Shown: positions 21,487 to 33,100 of the stretch, in pieces
Layout: each line of letters opens with the position of its first letter
Numbering within the stretch: the stretch's first letter is position 1
From: Isochrysis galbana
Lineage: Eukaryota; Haptophyta; Isochrysidales; Isochrysidaceae
Length of the DNA stretch: 64,000 bases
Assembly: GCA_018136815.1 (NCBI GenBank)
Contig: CM030940.1
Location: forward strand, 3,846,833 to 3,910,832
Direction: 5' to 3'
The notes under the pieces: generated by a model
Told to the model about the DNA's origin: nothing
The model's database searches: none
The model's input: only the letters and a program-made list of their open reading frames with translations
Position numbers and translations under genes: made by a program

Positions 21487-22427
21487 TAGGGCGGTCAAAC
21501 AGGAAACAGGGGCTTTTTAACTACTAGTAGTAGCTTTTAGTACTATAGTCTATAGTAAGGGTTGGGCCGCAATTTTTGACCGTCTTCGGGGTGTTTCCTT
21601 CCGGAAATATGAAGAGATTGTCTACGATAATGTTTTATTCTCTGCTTCTATTCGCCGCCTTGGGGGTGTATCGGGTTATTTTGTTCAATGCTTCCAGTAT
21701 ATTAGTTATCACCGGGCATTCACCTAGGTGTAGGTGCGTCGAGGATTCGTCTGCCCCTTTACATAAGCGGCATGTGCTGCTGCTTCGATCGCTGGGAATC
21801 GGTTGTATGTGCCCACCCGTCTATGGGTGATCTGCTTGAAGTGTAGGTGCATGTCTCGTGCCGTCACCATTGGCATGGCAAATTAAACCTCAAATCTCGA
21901 GCGGATAGAGCAACCGACTCGCTCGCCAAAACCTTGACCGAGAAGAAAGAAGCAAGGACCTACAAGCCAAGGGTAGCGGACCTAGGGAATGTGAGAGGAA
22001 ATTTCCGAACGCCAACGCCAAACGCCGGAAGGCAACGAAACCCTAACCAAGCCAAGCGGAACCTACGAAGAACAGGCCTGGACGACAACGAAAGTGAAAG
22101 TGAGCAAGTCCCAAGCAAGAACCGGAACTCAACAAGAAACAACAAGCCTTGCAAGAAGCTAAACAAGCCTTCACAAGGTAACCCGAGAGCCTGAGACAAG
22201 CGCGCGGCGAGTGACAGGCGACCTGGCTCCTTTGGGTCAAGATTACCCGAAAGGAGGAAACCTGGAATCTAGACCTGACAAACAGGCTAGAAGGAACGAA
22301 ACGAGAACCCGAATTCTAGGTCGCTAGGGACGAACCCTACCAACCTAGATGTACCTGAGCTTCACCGTGTGGCCGCACGGCGAAGGACCTGGAAACAAGA
22401 GCCTGGAAATCGCATCATCTAAGATGA
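21487..22427 (+). mobile_element. Left end of TIR transposon X4 and degenerate sequence
   Basis: TAGGGCGGTCAAACAG starts at 21487, followed by GGGGCTTTTTAACTA and GCAATTTTTGACCGT, the conserved left-end structure of the X family. I could not find the right end. The remainder up to 22427 has no recognisable gene; it is unusually A/G-rich from about 21880 to 22350. Confidence 0.6.
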
Positions 22428-22673
22428 ATGCGACACGTCGGGGACTTCACAAAAGCAGTGCTCCAATGGTGGGCTTCGCATCATAAGCTCTTCCCCATGT
22501 GGGCGCGGGCGGCTAGGATAGCTTTCTGTCTCAGTCCCAATTCGGCTGCTTCTGAACGTGTGTTCTCATTGCTACAGTGCATGTTTGGTTCGAATCGTGA
22601 ACGGTCTCTTGCAGACCAAATTCAAGCGTCGGTGATGATACGATACAATCGCAATAAACGCCAGCAGTCGTGA
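22428..22673 (+). pseudogene. hAT transposase C-terminal dimerisation fragment
   Basis: The frame contains LQWWASHHKLFPMWARAARI, then PNSAASERVFSLLQ and a trailing MIRYN: the hAT C-terminal dimerisation signature (WW, then the S-ASERxFS motif, then a Leu-rich helix ending in N-x-R). Only this last domain is present, in 81 codons; the catalytic core is absent, so it is a remnant. A BED-type finger remnant lies 0.5 kb away on the opposite strand. Confidence 0.8.
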
Positions 22674-23005
22674 TGTGTGATGTGTGGTGTGCAATGTGTG
22701 ATGAGGTTTCAATGGGGTCCATCGTCAATCATCAATCATCAGTTATCTGCAAATGTCAAATGTAGATGTATGGGTATGGATATGGAGGATGGATGCAGGC
22801 GCTAGAGCTCAAATAACCGCCGCACCTGCGCGCGAGCGTGGCGCAACAGCTACAGCGTGTAGTGCTATTTATGGTGCAGAGCTGGATATTTTCCCGGATA
22901 TTTGGGTAGCTTGGTGGATATTTTGCGGATATTTTTGCTGGATATTTGGGTCCGATTTTGTGGATATTTCTGCCAACCCCAAGTAGTCATCGCGTGTTCG
23001 ACAGA

Positions 23006-23214
23006 CATGCGACAGAGGGGTCGGCACAACGAGGGCAGACCTCGCTGGGGGAGCTATGACCGATACACGGAGAGAAGACGAAAGACAGTCATGGAACATT
23101 TGATGACATCGAGAGAAAGTAAGAGAAGAGGCGGTATACCAATCGACGAGACCTTGAGGCTTAAAATAACCCACAGGTTATAAGTAAAAGTCTGTCATCG
23201 TATGAAATACGACA
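23006..23214 (+). repeat. Dispersed repeat I, copy 2
   Basis: Same orientation and about 85% identity to 17788-17996. It ends in GAAATACGACACC and its last bases overlap the end of the minus-strand BED-finger ORF, so its insertion or recombination probably cut that ORF. Confidence 0.7.
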
Positions 23215-23431
23215 CCGCTTCATCCACCTGCCTCACTGCCTCCTTCTGCTTCTTCTTCTCAGTCTTCGTCCCCTCGCTTCGGCGCAACTTGTCGACGAGG
23301 GCGAGGAAGGGGGGGTCTGTGGAAGGGCACTGGGCTGACATGTTGCGACCCAAGACATGGTCGACAACACGCGTGGCCCCGCCGCGGCGGCTCACGCCGC
23401 ACCCAAGGCACTGCCACTGCGGGTTGCTCAT
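23195..23431 (-). pseudogene. BED-type zinc-finger fragment, probable hAT transposase N-terminus
   Basis: From an ATG at 23431 the frame reads MSNPQWQCLGCGVSRRGGAT, then RVVDHVLGRN and AQCPSTDPPFLALVDKL. The W-x-C-x2-C, a later His and a final Cys in this order look like the BED finger of hAT transposases, followed by a Lys/Glu-rich helix. The last residues (VSYFIR) already lie in repeat I, so the protein is truncated. Confidence 0.5.
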
Positions 23432-24812
23432 GTCATCCTCATCAATGAGGACGACGCAATCCCACGCAGGGTGTGTGCGCTTGGCAGCGGCGGAGCGCTT
23501 ACGCCCTTGCTACTTGCTACAAGGGCTGGCTCAGGCCGGTGGGGCGTGGGGCGGGTGGGGAGGAAGCCAAAGAGGCTGTTCCCTGCCCCACTTGGCACTT
23601 GGCTCGCTCCCTCGCGCCACCACCTCTTCCTCCTCCTCCTCCTCTGCAGCTCGGCGGCCGCGCTGCGCTCCATCGAGAAGCGCCGCCCACTGCATCGGCG
23701 CCGCTGTGCATGCCGCAGCCGCCTCCTCGCCGTCTGTTCCGCGGGCGCTCACGATCTCAAGCGCTCCAGCGCCGCCTGCTGCGCCATGGATCGAGAGGCT
23801 CGGTTGGGATTGGGGTTGGGCTGCATGGCTCTAGCAGAGGGGGGGAGGGGGTTGGCGGCGCGCGCTCGTAGTTGGCAAGTGGCAACGGGGGCGAGTCGCG
23901 AGTCGCGAGTCGCGAGCGGCGAGCGAAAGAGATATGGAGAAAAGGGAAAAAAAAAGAAAGAGAAAAGGAAAAAAAAACCCTACTGTATTTGGGGACTGTA
24001 TTTCACTGTATCACTGTAGTTGTACGAAGGCCAAATACAGACTGTATTTACTGTATTTGCACTCTCCCCCACTGTATTTCCCATCTAGGCACCCTAGATT
24101 CGACTTGGGGGCTTGGGGGGGGCGCGGGCGGGTGAGGAGAAAAAAACAACATGAAAAATGAAAAATAGGACGGGAGGAGACGGAGGACGGGACGGGAGCA
24201 CACGGCGAGAGGAGAGGAGATGAAAACGGGAACAAGGCGGGGGAGAAAGAGAGGGGGCGCCCACGAGTACTCTAAAGTAGACTCCTGTCTACATGTGAAT
24301 TTCCTGGTCTCTTCTGATAGCTGGCAGGCCGTCCGGCCCCCGCCGCGGGGATAATAGTGCGCCTTGAAAGAAGTGAGAGAGGGGTTTTCTCGAGGGAGTA
24401 CTCTGTGAAGTTCATAGAGAAAGAAGAGGCGGAGACGGGGAGAGGGCGAGGTCCGAGTAACAACAACCAGGATATACTTTAGAGAGGAGAGAGAGGGAGG
24501 AGAGGGAGGAGAGTTCTCTGGAGAGGAGAAGAGAGAGACAAGGACCAGCGCAGAGAGAAGAAAATAGAGAGAGAGTCTTCTATCAGAAGCAGAGAGACTG
24601 AAGAAGGGGGGAGAGGGGTTTGGCGCGCGGGGGAGGTACAATACTCAACAAGAGAGGGGCGGCGCGCGGCGGCCCTCTCTCTCTCTCTCCCCCCCACCCC
24701 CACCCCCCACCCCCACCCCCCCACCCATCCCCCTCTCTCCCTCTCCCTCCCCCCCCTTTCCCTCCCTTCCCTTCCTCTCTCCCTTGCCCCACACACCCCA
24801 ACCCTGCACTCC
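23432..24812. other. Low-complexity, no gene supported
   Basis: GC-rich, then GA/CT-rich sequence (24480-24790 is almost entirely purine, then pyrimidine, on the plus strand) leading to the assembly gap. A CTGTATTT motif recurs about seven times at 23980-24080. Confidence 0.5.
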
Positions 24813-24912
24813 NNNNNNNNNNNNNNNNNNNNNNNNNNNNNNNNNNNNNNNNNNNNNNNNNNNNNNNNNNNNNNNNNNNNNNNNNNNNNNNNNNNNNNNN
24901 NNNNNNNNNNNN
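24813..24912. other. Assembly gap of 100 N
   Basis: Exactly 100 unknown bases, the usual placeholder for a gap of unknown length, in the middle of simple sequence. Confidence 0.99.
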
Positions 24913-26150
24913 ACGTTGGCAAGATGTACACAAAGTAAACAGCATAGGAGGCAAGGCTTCAGCCATCCCAGTCTAGACGTGGGCGTGGAGCCGTGATGCC
25001 GTCCGCGCTTTGCCTCCCCGTGTTGTCCACCAACTCTCGCATGCTGCCGGCTGCTGAACGCACCACATGGTGCGCCCCCACCTTGTATGTGCGCGAAAGT
25101 GATTCGATTGATGGCATGGACGCCAAGCGGCAGCCGGAGCCTGTGGGTTGCGAGCAGCTAGAAGTATGGTTGCGAGCAGCTAGAAGTGTGGTCATGGAGC
25201 TGCAGAGGAGTTCGATGAATCTCGAAGTCAATCGACGCCGGCCCCTTCCTCTTCCCTCCTTGAGTTTTGAGGAGTTGTCATTAATGAGAAGCGAACAAAC
25301 ATACGACCCCCGTCGCAAAACTGACGTATGAGGGAAGAGGACAAGAGGTGTGGCTCGCTGAGTGAGGGCTAACCTAGGTCGCTAACGGAGAATGGAAAGG
25401 GCTAAAAAAAACCTTTTAATATTCTCGCCTCACACGTGGCACTGAAGTGAAAAAAAAATCTTGAAGGCTGTCCGCTAAGCTACTAGTGACATACACTTTC
25501 CCGCGATTTCGACGCCAACGCCAACGCCTATACCCCTACCACCGCTCTCCCTCCCGCTCCCCCCTCGTTCCATTTTTTTCGGTTTTGGGGGGTCGGCCCA
25601 TGTACACTACTTTGGGCCTCGCGTTTGGGGCGAGGGGTGGGGCAGGCCTCTTGTGTTTATCTGTGGCGGCCTCGGGCCAAGTTTGACCCTGCGTGGGTGC
25701 CCGGCTTTCCAGCCTTCCCCATTGGATTTCCCGGTTGAGGGGCACATTGTCCTCCCCGGTCGCTATTGTAATCCTCCCTGGGCTCGCTGCAAGTGCTAAG
25801 TCCCGCCCGCGAAACTGGACAGAATGAGAATACTCAACCACGAGATCACGGAACTACGAAAGCGGTCCAAGCCGTCAAACAGTCAAACAAACAATGCTCC
25901 GATGCACTAAAGCAAGAAGAGAGGATGACCAAGGAATTATTCAACAAATTCAAATCAAAAGCGTCGAACAGCGCGATACCGGAGCTATTCATCATGAGCG
26001 ACTGGGATACCCCGGGCGACGACTCGCGGCCCACAGTAACCTCTGACGACGACATACGCAAGGAGCTGCGTAATAAATAAATAAAATAATTAATGTTATA
26101 TCCTAGCCAACCCCACCAGCTAATCGGACACAACTTTTCCATCCCGGAAT
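24913..26150. other. No gene supported; D repeat at the end
   Basis: A short frame from an ATG at 25925 (MTKELFNKFKSKASNSAIPE, then LFIMSDWDTPGDD) ends at 26080 and looks protein-like, but it has no family that I recognise. At 26085-26150 an AT-rich tail (AAATAAATAAAATAATTAAT) and CCTAGCCAACCCCACCAGCT match the reverse complement of 9064-9110. Confidence 0.4.
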
Positions 26151-26159
26151 CTCGCCATG

Positions 26160-27321
26160 CCTGACGAGCCAGGTGTCCGAGTGCTACCGGGGGGAGGGGC
26201 GCCACCGGCGTCGCGCTCGCCGTCGCGTGGGTGCCCCGAGGGCGCCACTTCTCGGACCCCCATCACACATCACACGCTCGGGATCGTCGCCTTCGCCCTC
26301 GCTCTAATGCTCTGATGCAGCCGCTCAACGCGCTCGTGCGCGGCACGCCCGGCACCCGCACCACACGCCGCGCCGTGTGGCGGGTCGCGCACAAGGGGAC
26401 GGGCTACGCCGTGCTCGGCGTGGGCGTCTACCAGGCCCTCTCGGAACTAAGTTTATACTTGGTTGCCCCATGGGGGGGCACGAGCCCCCCCCTCTCTCCA
26501 CTCCTCCCCTGCCATGGGGGAGGAACCACTCATCCTCCTGGCACGCCTGATGGCTTGCCAGGAGGCCACTGCCCTGCTGACCCACTCTCTCCCTGGCAGG
26601 CACGCCTGCCTCGCGCGTCCTGGCCTGTCGTGCGCCAGCCCATCGCTCCAACCCCCCCTCCCCCCCTGGTCGACAGGCAGACAGGTGCAGAGTGGGGGCC
26701 CCAGAGGCCCAGGAGCGCCAGCGAGGGAGAGGCAGGGGAGACCAGGGCCCAGCCCCAGCCTCCTCTGCCCCCTGAGCTGGCCTCCAGGAGCCTCCAGGGG
26801 CCGCCAGAGGGCAGCTGCAGGCCTGCCGCAGGCGCGCCATCGCGCGTGCCGCAGGAGAGGGGAGAGAGAGCGCGGAGAAGGGGGGGGGGCGGAGCGAGAG
26901 CTCCGCTCACCGGAAAATTGGTAAGTCCCGCACCTGTTTACAGGATAAGTCGGGACAGAGTCGGCCGCCCACTCAGAGACACAGGAGGAAGGGGAGGAAA
27001 GATCACCGGGGGGGGGCGCGGGCCACCGGACCATATCTAAGCCCTTCACCCCTATCCCCCTAGTAGTGCACGGGGGGAGCCGCCTTATGGCGGGGGGAGA
27101 AGGGCCCGGGGAGTGGGGGTGTAGAAAGTATGCTACGTGCTACGTGTAGTAGGTAGTGGTTCCATTCGCCGCGAGTGCGGTAAGAATATTAGAAGGTTTT
27201 CTACCAGGCCCTCTCGGGACGCGCCCTCATGCCAAGCCAAGGCGACGCCGTTCTCGTCGCGTACGTGGTGCTCCTGGGCCTCTCCTTCGGGGTGCTCGCG
27301 GGGGGGCTCATGGTAGGGTGA
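26160..27321 (+). pseudogene. Cytochrome b561/DOMON-type gene fragment, interrupted
   Basis: The right part reads RAVWRVAHKGTGYAVLGVGV then YQALS up to 26444, and continues after the insertion as GRALMPSQGDAVLVAYVVLL then GLSFGVLAGGLMVG to 27321. The upstream stretch HTLGIVAFALALM is in another frame, ending in a TGA at about 26313. His followed by Leu-Gly, then QPLNAL and W-x3-H-K-G-x-GY, is the transmembrane heme-binding pattern of the eukaryotic b561 domain. The frame change near 26310 and the 755-bp insertion mean this copy is unlikely to make a full protein, unless an intron covers the frame change. Confidence 0.5.
26445..27199 (+). mobile_element. Family B element with 18-bp target duplication
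   Basis: The element begins with the palindrome AACTAAGTTTATACTTGGTT and ends AGAAGGTTT. TCTACCAGGCCCTCTCGG occurs immediately on both sides (26427-26444 and 27200-27217), the mark of one insertion event. The interior shares the GAGGCAGGG and CCTCTGCCCCCTGAGCTGG blocks with family A, and 51484-52839 carries two further copies in reverse orientation. Long open frames here on both strands are repeat artefacts. Long, variable-length duplications point to non-LTR-type insertion. Confidence 0.85.
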
Positions 27322-27435
27322 GAGTCCCCACGGGAGGGGAAGAAACCCTGAGGGAAGAGACCAAATGAAGGCAAGCCGCCTGAAATGGTTCCGTCCCAGG
27401 AGCCAAATTCATGTACCTAGCGGGAACGGCGCACC

Positions 27436-27815
27436 CCTTGTGGCAGGTATCTCGAGGCGCAGTCTTTTATTCTTCGAGGATCGCTCGCGGCGAGAGCTGT
27501 AAGGGCCGTTCCGCTTCATGGACGAGAGGACCCCCCCCCCCCCCGGTGTTTTCCCCGGTGAGTCGCCCGACGTAGGTCGGTCCGCCTCACTGGGTTTCCC
27601 CCCATTGTAACTTGTAGGGAGTTATAATGGGAGCCGGGGGTTTGCGAGGGGGGAGATTGGTAGGGATGCATATGAATATGAGTATGTGTCTGTGCCATCA
27701 CCATCACTTCAAGGCGTGCGGGCAAGTGCGCTGAGGGGTGTGGGGTGTCGTGATAGTACCGGGCTAGTGGCAGTAGTGGTTGGTACTAACGCTCAGTTGT
27801 TTTATTATTATTGTC
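27436..27815 (+). repeat. Family C tail fragment
   Basis: GGTATCTCGAGGCGCAGTCT, the GAGAGCTGTAAGGGCCGTTC block, GTAACTTGTAGGGAGTTATA and the end GGTACTAACGCTCAGTTGT, then TTTATTATTATTG match the 3' half of the composite element at 62095-62465. The 5' half (A) is missing. Confidence 0.75.
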
Positions 27816-28029
27816 CTTTAAATGAAAGAGGTGGCTGATACCCCCATTGGAAAGCTCTTCCACCCATGGTCCCCAAGAGGTGAAATGTTGCTTTGATTGA
27901 CCTCTTTGAGAACTTAAGTGACGACGAAGCGTGATTTTGCCATCCAACGGTCCAATTTGTCAACATACGGCTCAAAAGGGCTAAAAAACTCCTCCCGCTT
28001 GAGCGGATCGTCCGAGTGCAGCACCGCAT

Positions 28030-28460
28030 GCTGAATGCGGCAGCAAAAGTCAACGAGGACAATCTCTGCAGAGTTGATCATGGGGAGAGCTTAGGTTGAA
28101 TGGGAGGTAAAGATGATTTGCTTCAGGGTTGGGATGTCCCAAAAGCTCACTCTAAGCCACATCAAAGGCATTGAAGGCCAGAGTCCTTAGATTTCATGGG
28201 TTTTTAAGGACACCGTACACCGTCCTTAGTTTAAGGACAGAACTTTCTAACCGCTGGTAGCAAAAGTCAAAAGTAAGCAAAGATAAGCTCCGCAGAGTTG
28301 GTCATGGGGAGAGCTAAGGTTGAATGGGATGTGGAGATGGTTTGCTTCAGGTGATGGGATGCCTCATAAGCTCACCATAGGCTATACTGGAGGCATGATG
28401 CATGATCGGCAGAGTCCTAGAAATCCAAGAATTTTCTAGGACGTGGTCCTAGTTTCTAGG
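28030..28460 (+). repeat. Imperfect direct duplication of ~215 bp
   Basis: CAGAGTTGATCATGGGGAGA, TTAGGTTGAATGGGA and GATTTGCTTCAGG at 28065-28125 recur as CAGAGTTGGTCATGGGGAGA, TAAGGTTGAATGGGA and GGTTTGCTTCAGG at 28290-28350; both units end with AGAGTCCT followed by a small hairpin (AGGACACCG...TCCTTAG; TCTAGGAC...CCTAGTTTCTAGGAC). No gene. Confidence 0.65.
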
Positions 28461-30190
28461 ACGGAATTTTTTGTCCGATATGCTTTCGTGTACTATTGGA
28501 ATGTGCGACTATGGCTCTTGATGGGCATGACTTCATTTCAAAGAGAGCGCCTCCGGCCCTTGGGAGATTCTCGTCACGGCAGACTGCGCCAACCAATTCA
28601 GAATTCAGGGGATAATTCAAGGACGGTGTCGCCGATTTCCGCGTGGCAGGCGTACCACCATGCCCTATGGCGGTCAAATCCGACTTTCCTTTCCGTCTCT
28701 ACCGTCCTCCATTTCCATTTCCATTCCCTCGTTCGTCCGTCGACTCTCCCGCTTCCGCTTGTTCTAGCTTGTTGCTCCGGTGCTCCCATGTCCTCAGACT
28801 GACCCCTTGGAGGCTCCGACCCCCGCGTGCTCTGCTTCCTTGGTGCCCCCACTGCCTTCCGTTGCTGCCCGTGCTCCCTCGCCCTCGCGAGCCGATCCCG
28901 AGTGCTCCCTGTTTAGTCCCTCCCTCCCTGTTCATACAAAAGGCCATCCTTCACTCAGCCCCCCTAATCCCACAGCCAAAGCCAGTCACAATTTATTTTA
29001 TTTGTTTTGTCATGTCGCCACAAGGCGCTGGTGCGAATCACATATGACACATGCATGGATCGATCGAATATGCTACCAACTACTGACTGCACCATGACCA
29101 TGACACGGCACTAGCTCGACGCTCGCACTCACCACGCTTTCGAAGCCTTTCTACCCACCTTAAGCCTAATGACATGATCGACTATATCATGTATCCTATG
29201 GACTAACCAACATCTCGTGCGGCATAGCGCACAGCCGCACGCATGTTTGTTTTGGCGGTTGGTGGGGCCTGCGGGCGCGCTTGCTGCGCACCGCTAGTCT
29301 CTTTCTTCAAGTCCTTTTCCTAGGTTTTGTCGTCGGCTTCTCTATCGCAGATCGAGTGATCTTGAACCCGGAAAGTTCACTCTGCAGCCCCCCCCCCCCC
29401 AGCCCAGCGCCGCCCCCCCCTAAAGGTCCTTCTTATACACGTTGCAACTCTGGCATGTGAACGGAAGGCCTCTCCGCGCCACCACGGGCACCGGGGGCGA
29501 CGAGAGCGAGAGATTTGACGAGACGATGTATGGCGATGAAACCAGAGAGAAGACACATGACTTGGTTGAGCGCGCGATCCGCGGAAGAGCGACAACTCAA
29601 ACGAATGGGATGATCCGCCATCTACCGTACGCGCACAAGCATAGAGGAGAATGAGAAACGCTGCTCCCACAGGTTGAGTCGGTCGACCACTGACGCAACT
29701 GCACACTGCATCGCATGAATTGAGAACTGGGAAGACGAACGTACAATCGAACATATGATACTGCATGGTCGACTAGACTCTCTATTCTTCGTGGCCCCGT
29801 GCCAAGCGCCTACGCACCGAGCAGCTCGACCGAGACGTCCCGACTTGATGGTGCACTAAGAGGGTCGACTCTGTGTACCTTGCGCCTTGGATTGGAAAGG
29901 CACGCATGGCAGCAGACGACCTCTGAAAGACCCGCTGGCCTAGCATGCACGCTAGGGGTACCGCAAGGTGTAGGTGAAAGGCCATTCGCTTCAGAGGGAA
30001 GCACACCTAAGAGATGACCTCGGCGAGGCCGCCGCCGAGTGCCGCTCTTGGCCAATGACTGCTTACCCTACCAGATGGGCGGCCATCGAAGATGGTGCGC
30101 CGGTGCCTAGCTGCCATGTGCCGCTAGCAGCCGAGCGGTGCGCACACACTGTCCCAGCCAACGTCAACACACCAGCGCGGCGTCGATGAC
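28461..30190. other. No gene recognised
   Basis: Several open frames of 100-130 codons exist on both strands, but none resembles a protein family or has convincing splice signals. The perfect donor at the end of the JmjC frame means that 3' exons of that gene could lie here. Confidence 0.4.
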
Positions 30191-33100
30191 TCACTCCTCT
30201 TTGCCAGCCGCGACTCTTGCGGCCAACCGCTGTCGCTTGACGTCCATCATCGCCTCGCGCTCGCTAATGGCACGGGCTAGGCTCTCAGGTAATTTCGGTG
30301 GTACCTCCAGCCCCGCCAGTGGTGCTGGCGGCGGTAACGTCGCCTCAGGCAGCGGCTCCTCCGTCCGCTTTTGGAGAAACGCGAACATCGCCATGTATGG
30401 CGGTGGTTCGGCGGACGTAACTGCGAGAGGTTGCTCCTTGGTCGGGTCCTTGGCGTGCGACACCGTTGCAGGCGATGGTGGCGCGCAGATCTCGCGCAAC
30501 TCGTCGTCAGTGTAGCGGACAAAGAGGACGCGGCCCACCGACGGGAGGCTGTCGGCGTGCCGGAGGCACACCAGCTGCTGACGGCGCTTGGACGAGCGCT
30601 CGGTGCCCATCTGAGAGTGGATCAGATGGGATGGCACGCTGAAGACCTTACTTGCGGAGCACCACGCACACCTTGATGCGAGCGACGCGCGAGGGTACGT
30701 GCAGCTCACCTGAACGAAGGAGAAGTGGCACGTGTGCGCACAGAAAAGACACGGCGGCCCTCTCCCACCGAAGTGCGCCATGTCCTCATCTTGCATCTCA
30801 AGCTCCTCGATCGCTGGGTTGCTGCGCCGCAGCGCGTCACGCATGGCGAGTTCCTCGTCGGAAATGGCGACGAGGTGCATTCGCGCGGCCTCAGAGTGGT
30901 TGGCACGGACCGCATCGATGAGGAGAGCTTCCAAATCGAGCACGGGCTCCTTACCGATTCGCCGGTACCTGGTGAACGGTTGGGTGCGACCCCGGGCAGA
31001 AGGGGGCTCAAACCCTCTGCCAGATCCGGTCTCCCAGGATCGGCGTGGTGGGACCCAACAACACGGGCACGGGCAGCTCATCACCATCTTGCTGCGGCGC
31101 TGGCATACGGGAGCCAGTCAAGGAGCATGAAGTTGACTGCCTCTGCAGCATTGAAGCCATGCGAGAATCCGGCGTGGTAGGCCTGGGGGAGTGTAACGAC
31201 AAACTCGCCGGGGCGCTGCAGGGCGTGGCAGACACGAACGCCGCGGCGGGTGAGCATGGAGGGTGGGACCATCGTCGCTTTCTTGATCAGAAGAGTTGGA
31301 TCGGACTCGACGTCCCTGAACGCGCATGAGGGGAGCAGCGTGGGGGACGAACGACCAACCGCCGGGGCCAATCGATGAGGACGCCGTCCTAATGAGAAGG
31401 CGTGGGCCGGCTCGACTATCACCTCGGAAACGCTACATCGGCAAAGACTCGGTCGAACGCCGCCGCCTGTCTGGGAGAGACGCCGTACCACGTCTTTGGG
31501 GCTCCCTCGTGCAAGTATGAGATGGAGTACATGTAGTTGTCCTACGAGAACAACACAATGCACAGGCACGGCGAGGAGGACATGAGCATTGGCATTGCGT
31601 TCAGAAGGCGCGCGCACAGTGCCGCCTGTCGCCCCGGGGTGGACCAAGAGCACCTCAACATGCCAGCAGAACATGCTGAACAGCATCCCAAAGTAGAGCA
31701 TCGGAGTGTTGACGCCAGGGATGTCGTAGCGGATGAAGCGGAGGAGAGAACGCTCGTGGTTGGCAATTTGGGATAGCGACCATCTGCGACCCATGCCGTG
31801 ATTATACAGGGAGTTAGCGATGGCATCGTGACGTCAAAAGCGGAGCGCTGCCGCATAACCACGCGGCCGTGGGAGAAGGGCGGCTGCGGCCAGTTTGCAG
31901 CGAACAAAGTGAGGATCACAATTCGCCTCAACCACTAGTTGCTTGAAGAGGTGGAGGATAGTTGAGCACAAGCAATGCAATGCGGGAATGCGGGAAGGTT
32001 TACCTTTCGTCCCGAGTAACCTCCCTTCCCTGCAATCCTGCCGCAGGGAATGCTGTCCCCTCCACATCCGATGCGTAGAGCAGCCGCGCCTCCGCCTCGC
32101 CGGCTAGCCATTCCCAGAAGTATCGCTCTACCTCCTCGGGAGACGGGAGTGGTGGCCGGTCATTTGAACTCTCGGGGACGGCGTTATCTGGCTCCTTCGC
32201 AGGAAAGTCCACACCGATATCGCCCTTCGCGCCGTTGGCCCCGGCGCCCTGGATGGAAGCAGCCGAGGCGAAGGCCGCGCTCCTCATCTGCTCGTCCAGG
32301 CTTTTGAGGAGCCCAAGCGCGATGGACGCATGCTTGGCGACAAAGCTGCAAATGAACGGCATTGCGTGGCCGCGCTCCGAACGCCGCGGTGCAACCTGTG
32401 GGCGACGAGACGAGTGGCGTCTGAGTGGCTGGGAACCGTGCTGGTGCAAGGGCTCTCGAGTCGCCACCCGTCTGAGCCCGCCAGCGCCACGCCCTCGTGG
32501 ATACAGCCGCCGCACAACAGGTTGCATTTCAACCATCCACGAGCATGCGCTCGCCGTCCACCAATTGAGTGCCGCGCGTCTCACTTTTTGCAGCCTCGCC
32601 CAGAACTCGGTCGTCTCGTCAATGATCTTGTAGCTCACATCGGTCGGAAGGAGCGCTGGGCCAGGCAGCGGCGAGCACGGCGCGAGTCCGACTGGTGCCT
32701 CGCCACTGCCACTCGAATCTCCGCCGCCGTTGGCCTCGATGCTCAGTGCGCTGCTGCCTCTTGGCACGCCGCGCTTCCGCTTTGCCTTGCCGTTTTTCCC
32801 TTTCCCCTCCTCCTTGGCCTTGCCGACACTTGCAGTCGCACCGGAGATGCCGCCCGCAGTGTCGCCATGCTTCCCACCCTCGGACTGGCGCACGTGGAAC
32901 GTTCGGGGAGGGTTCCACGATGGTGGCGGGCGGATGCGACAAATGCCATAGTCGAAGACAGCCATCTGGATCGACTTGATGTAGGCGAGTGGGTCCTCAA
33001 ACTCCTCCTCGGTCGGCGTGACTGAGCGGTGACGGGGAGGAGGAACGATTGGCCCGAGGAGCGGCCAGCTGGGGGAGGCGTCGCCCAGCATGCACAAAGG

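Noticed and set aside
31423..31541. Apparent frameshift in the JmjC domain at APKTWYG
   Set aside because: On re-reading the bases, the frame is intact (GCC CCA AAG ACG TGG TAC GGC); the shift came from miscounting a run of C.
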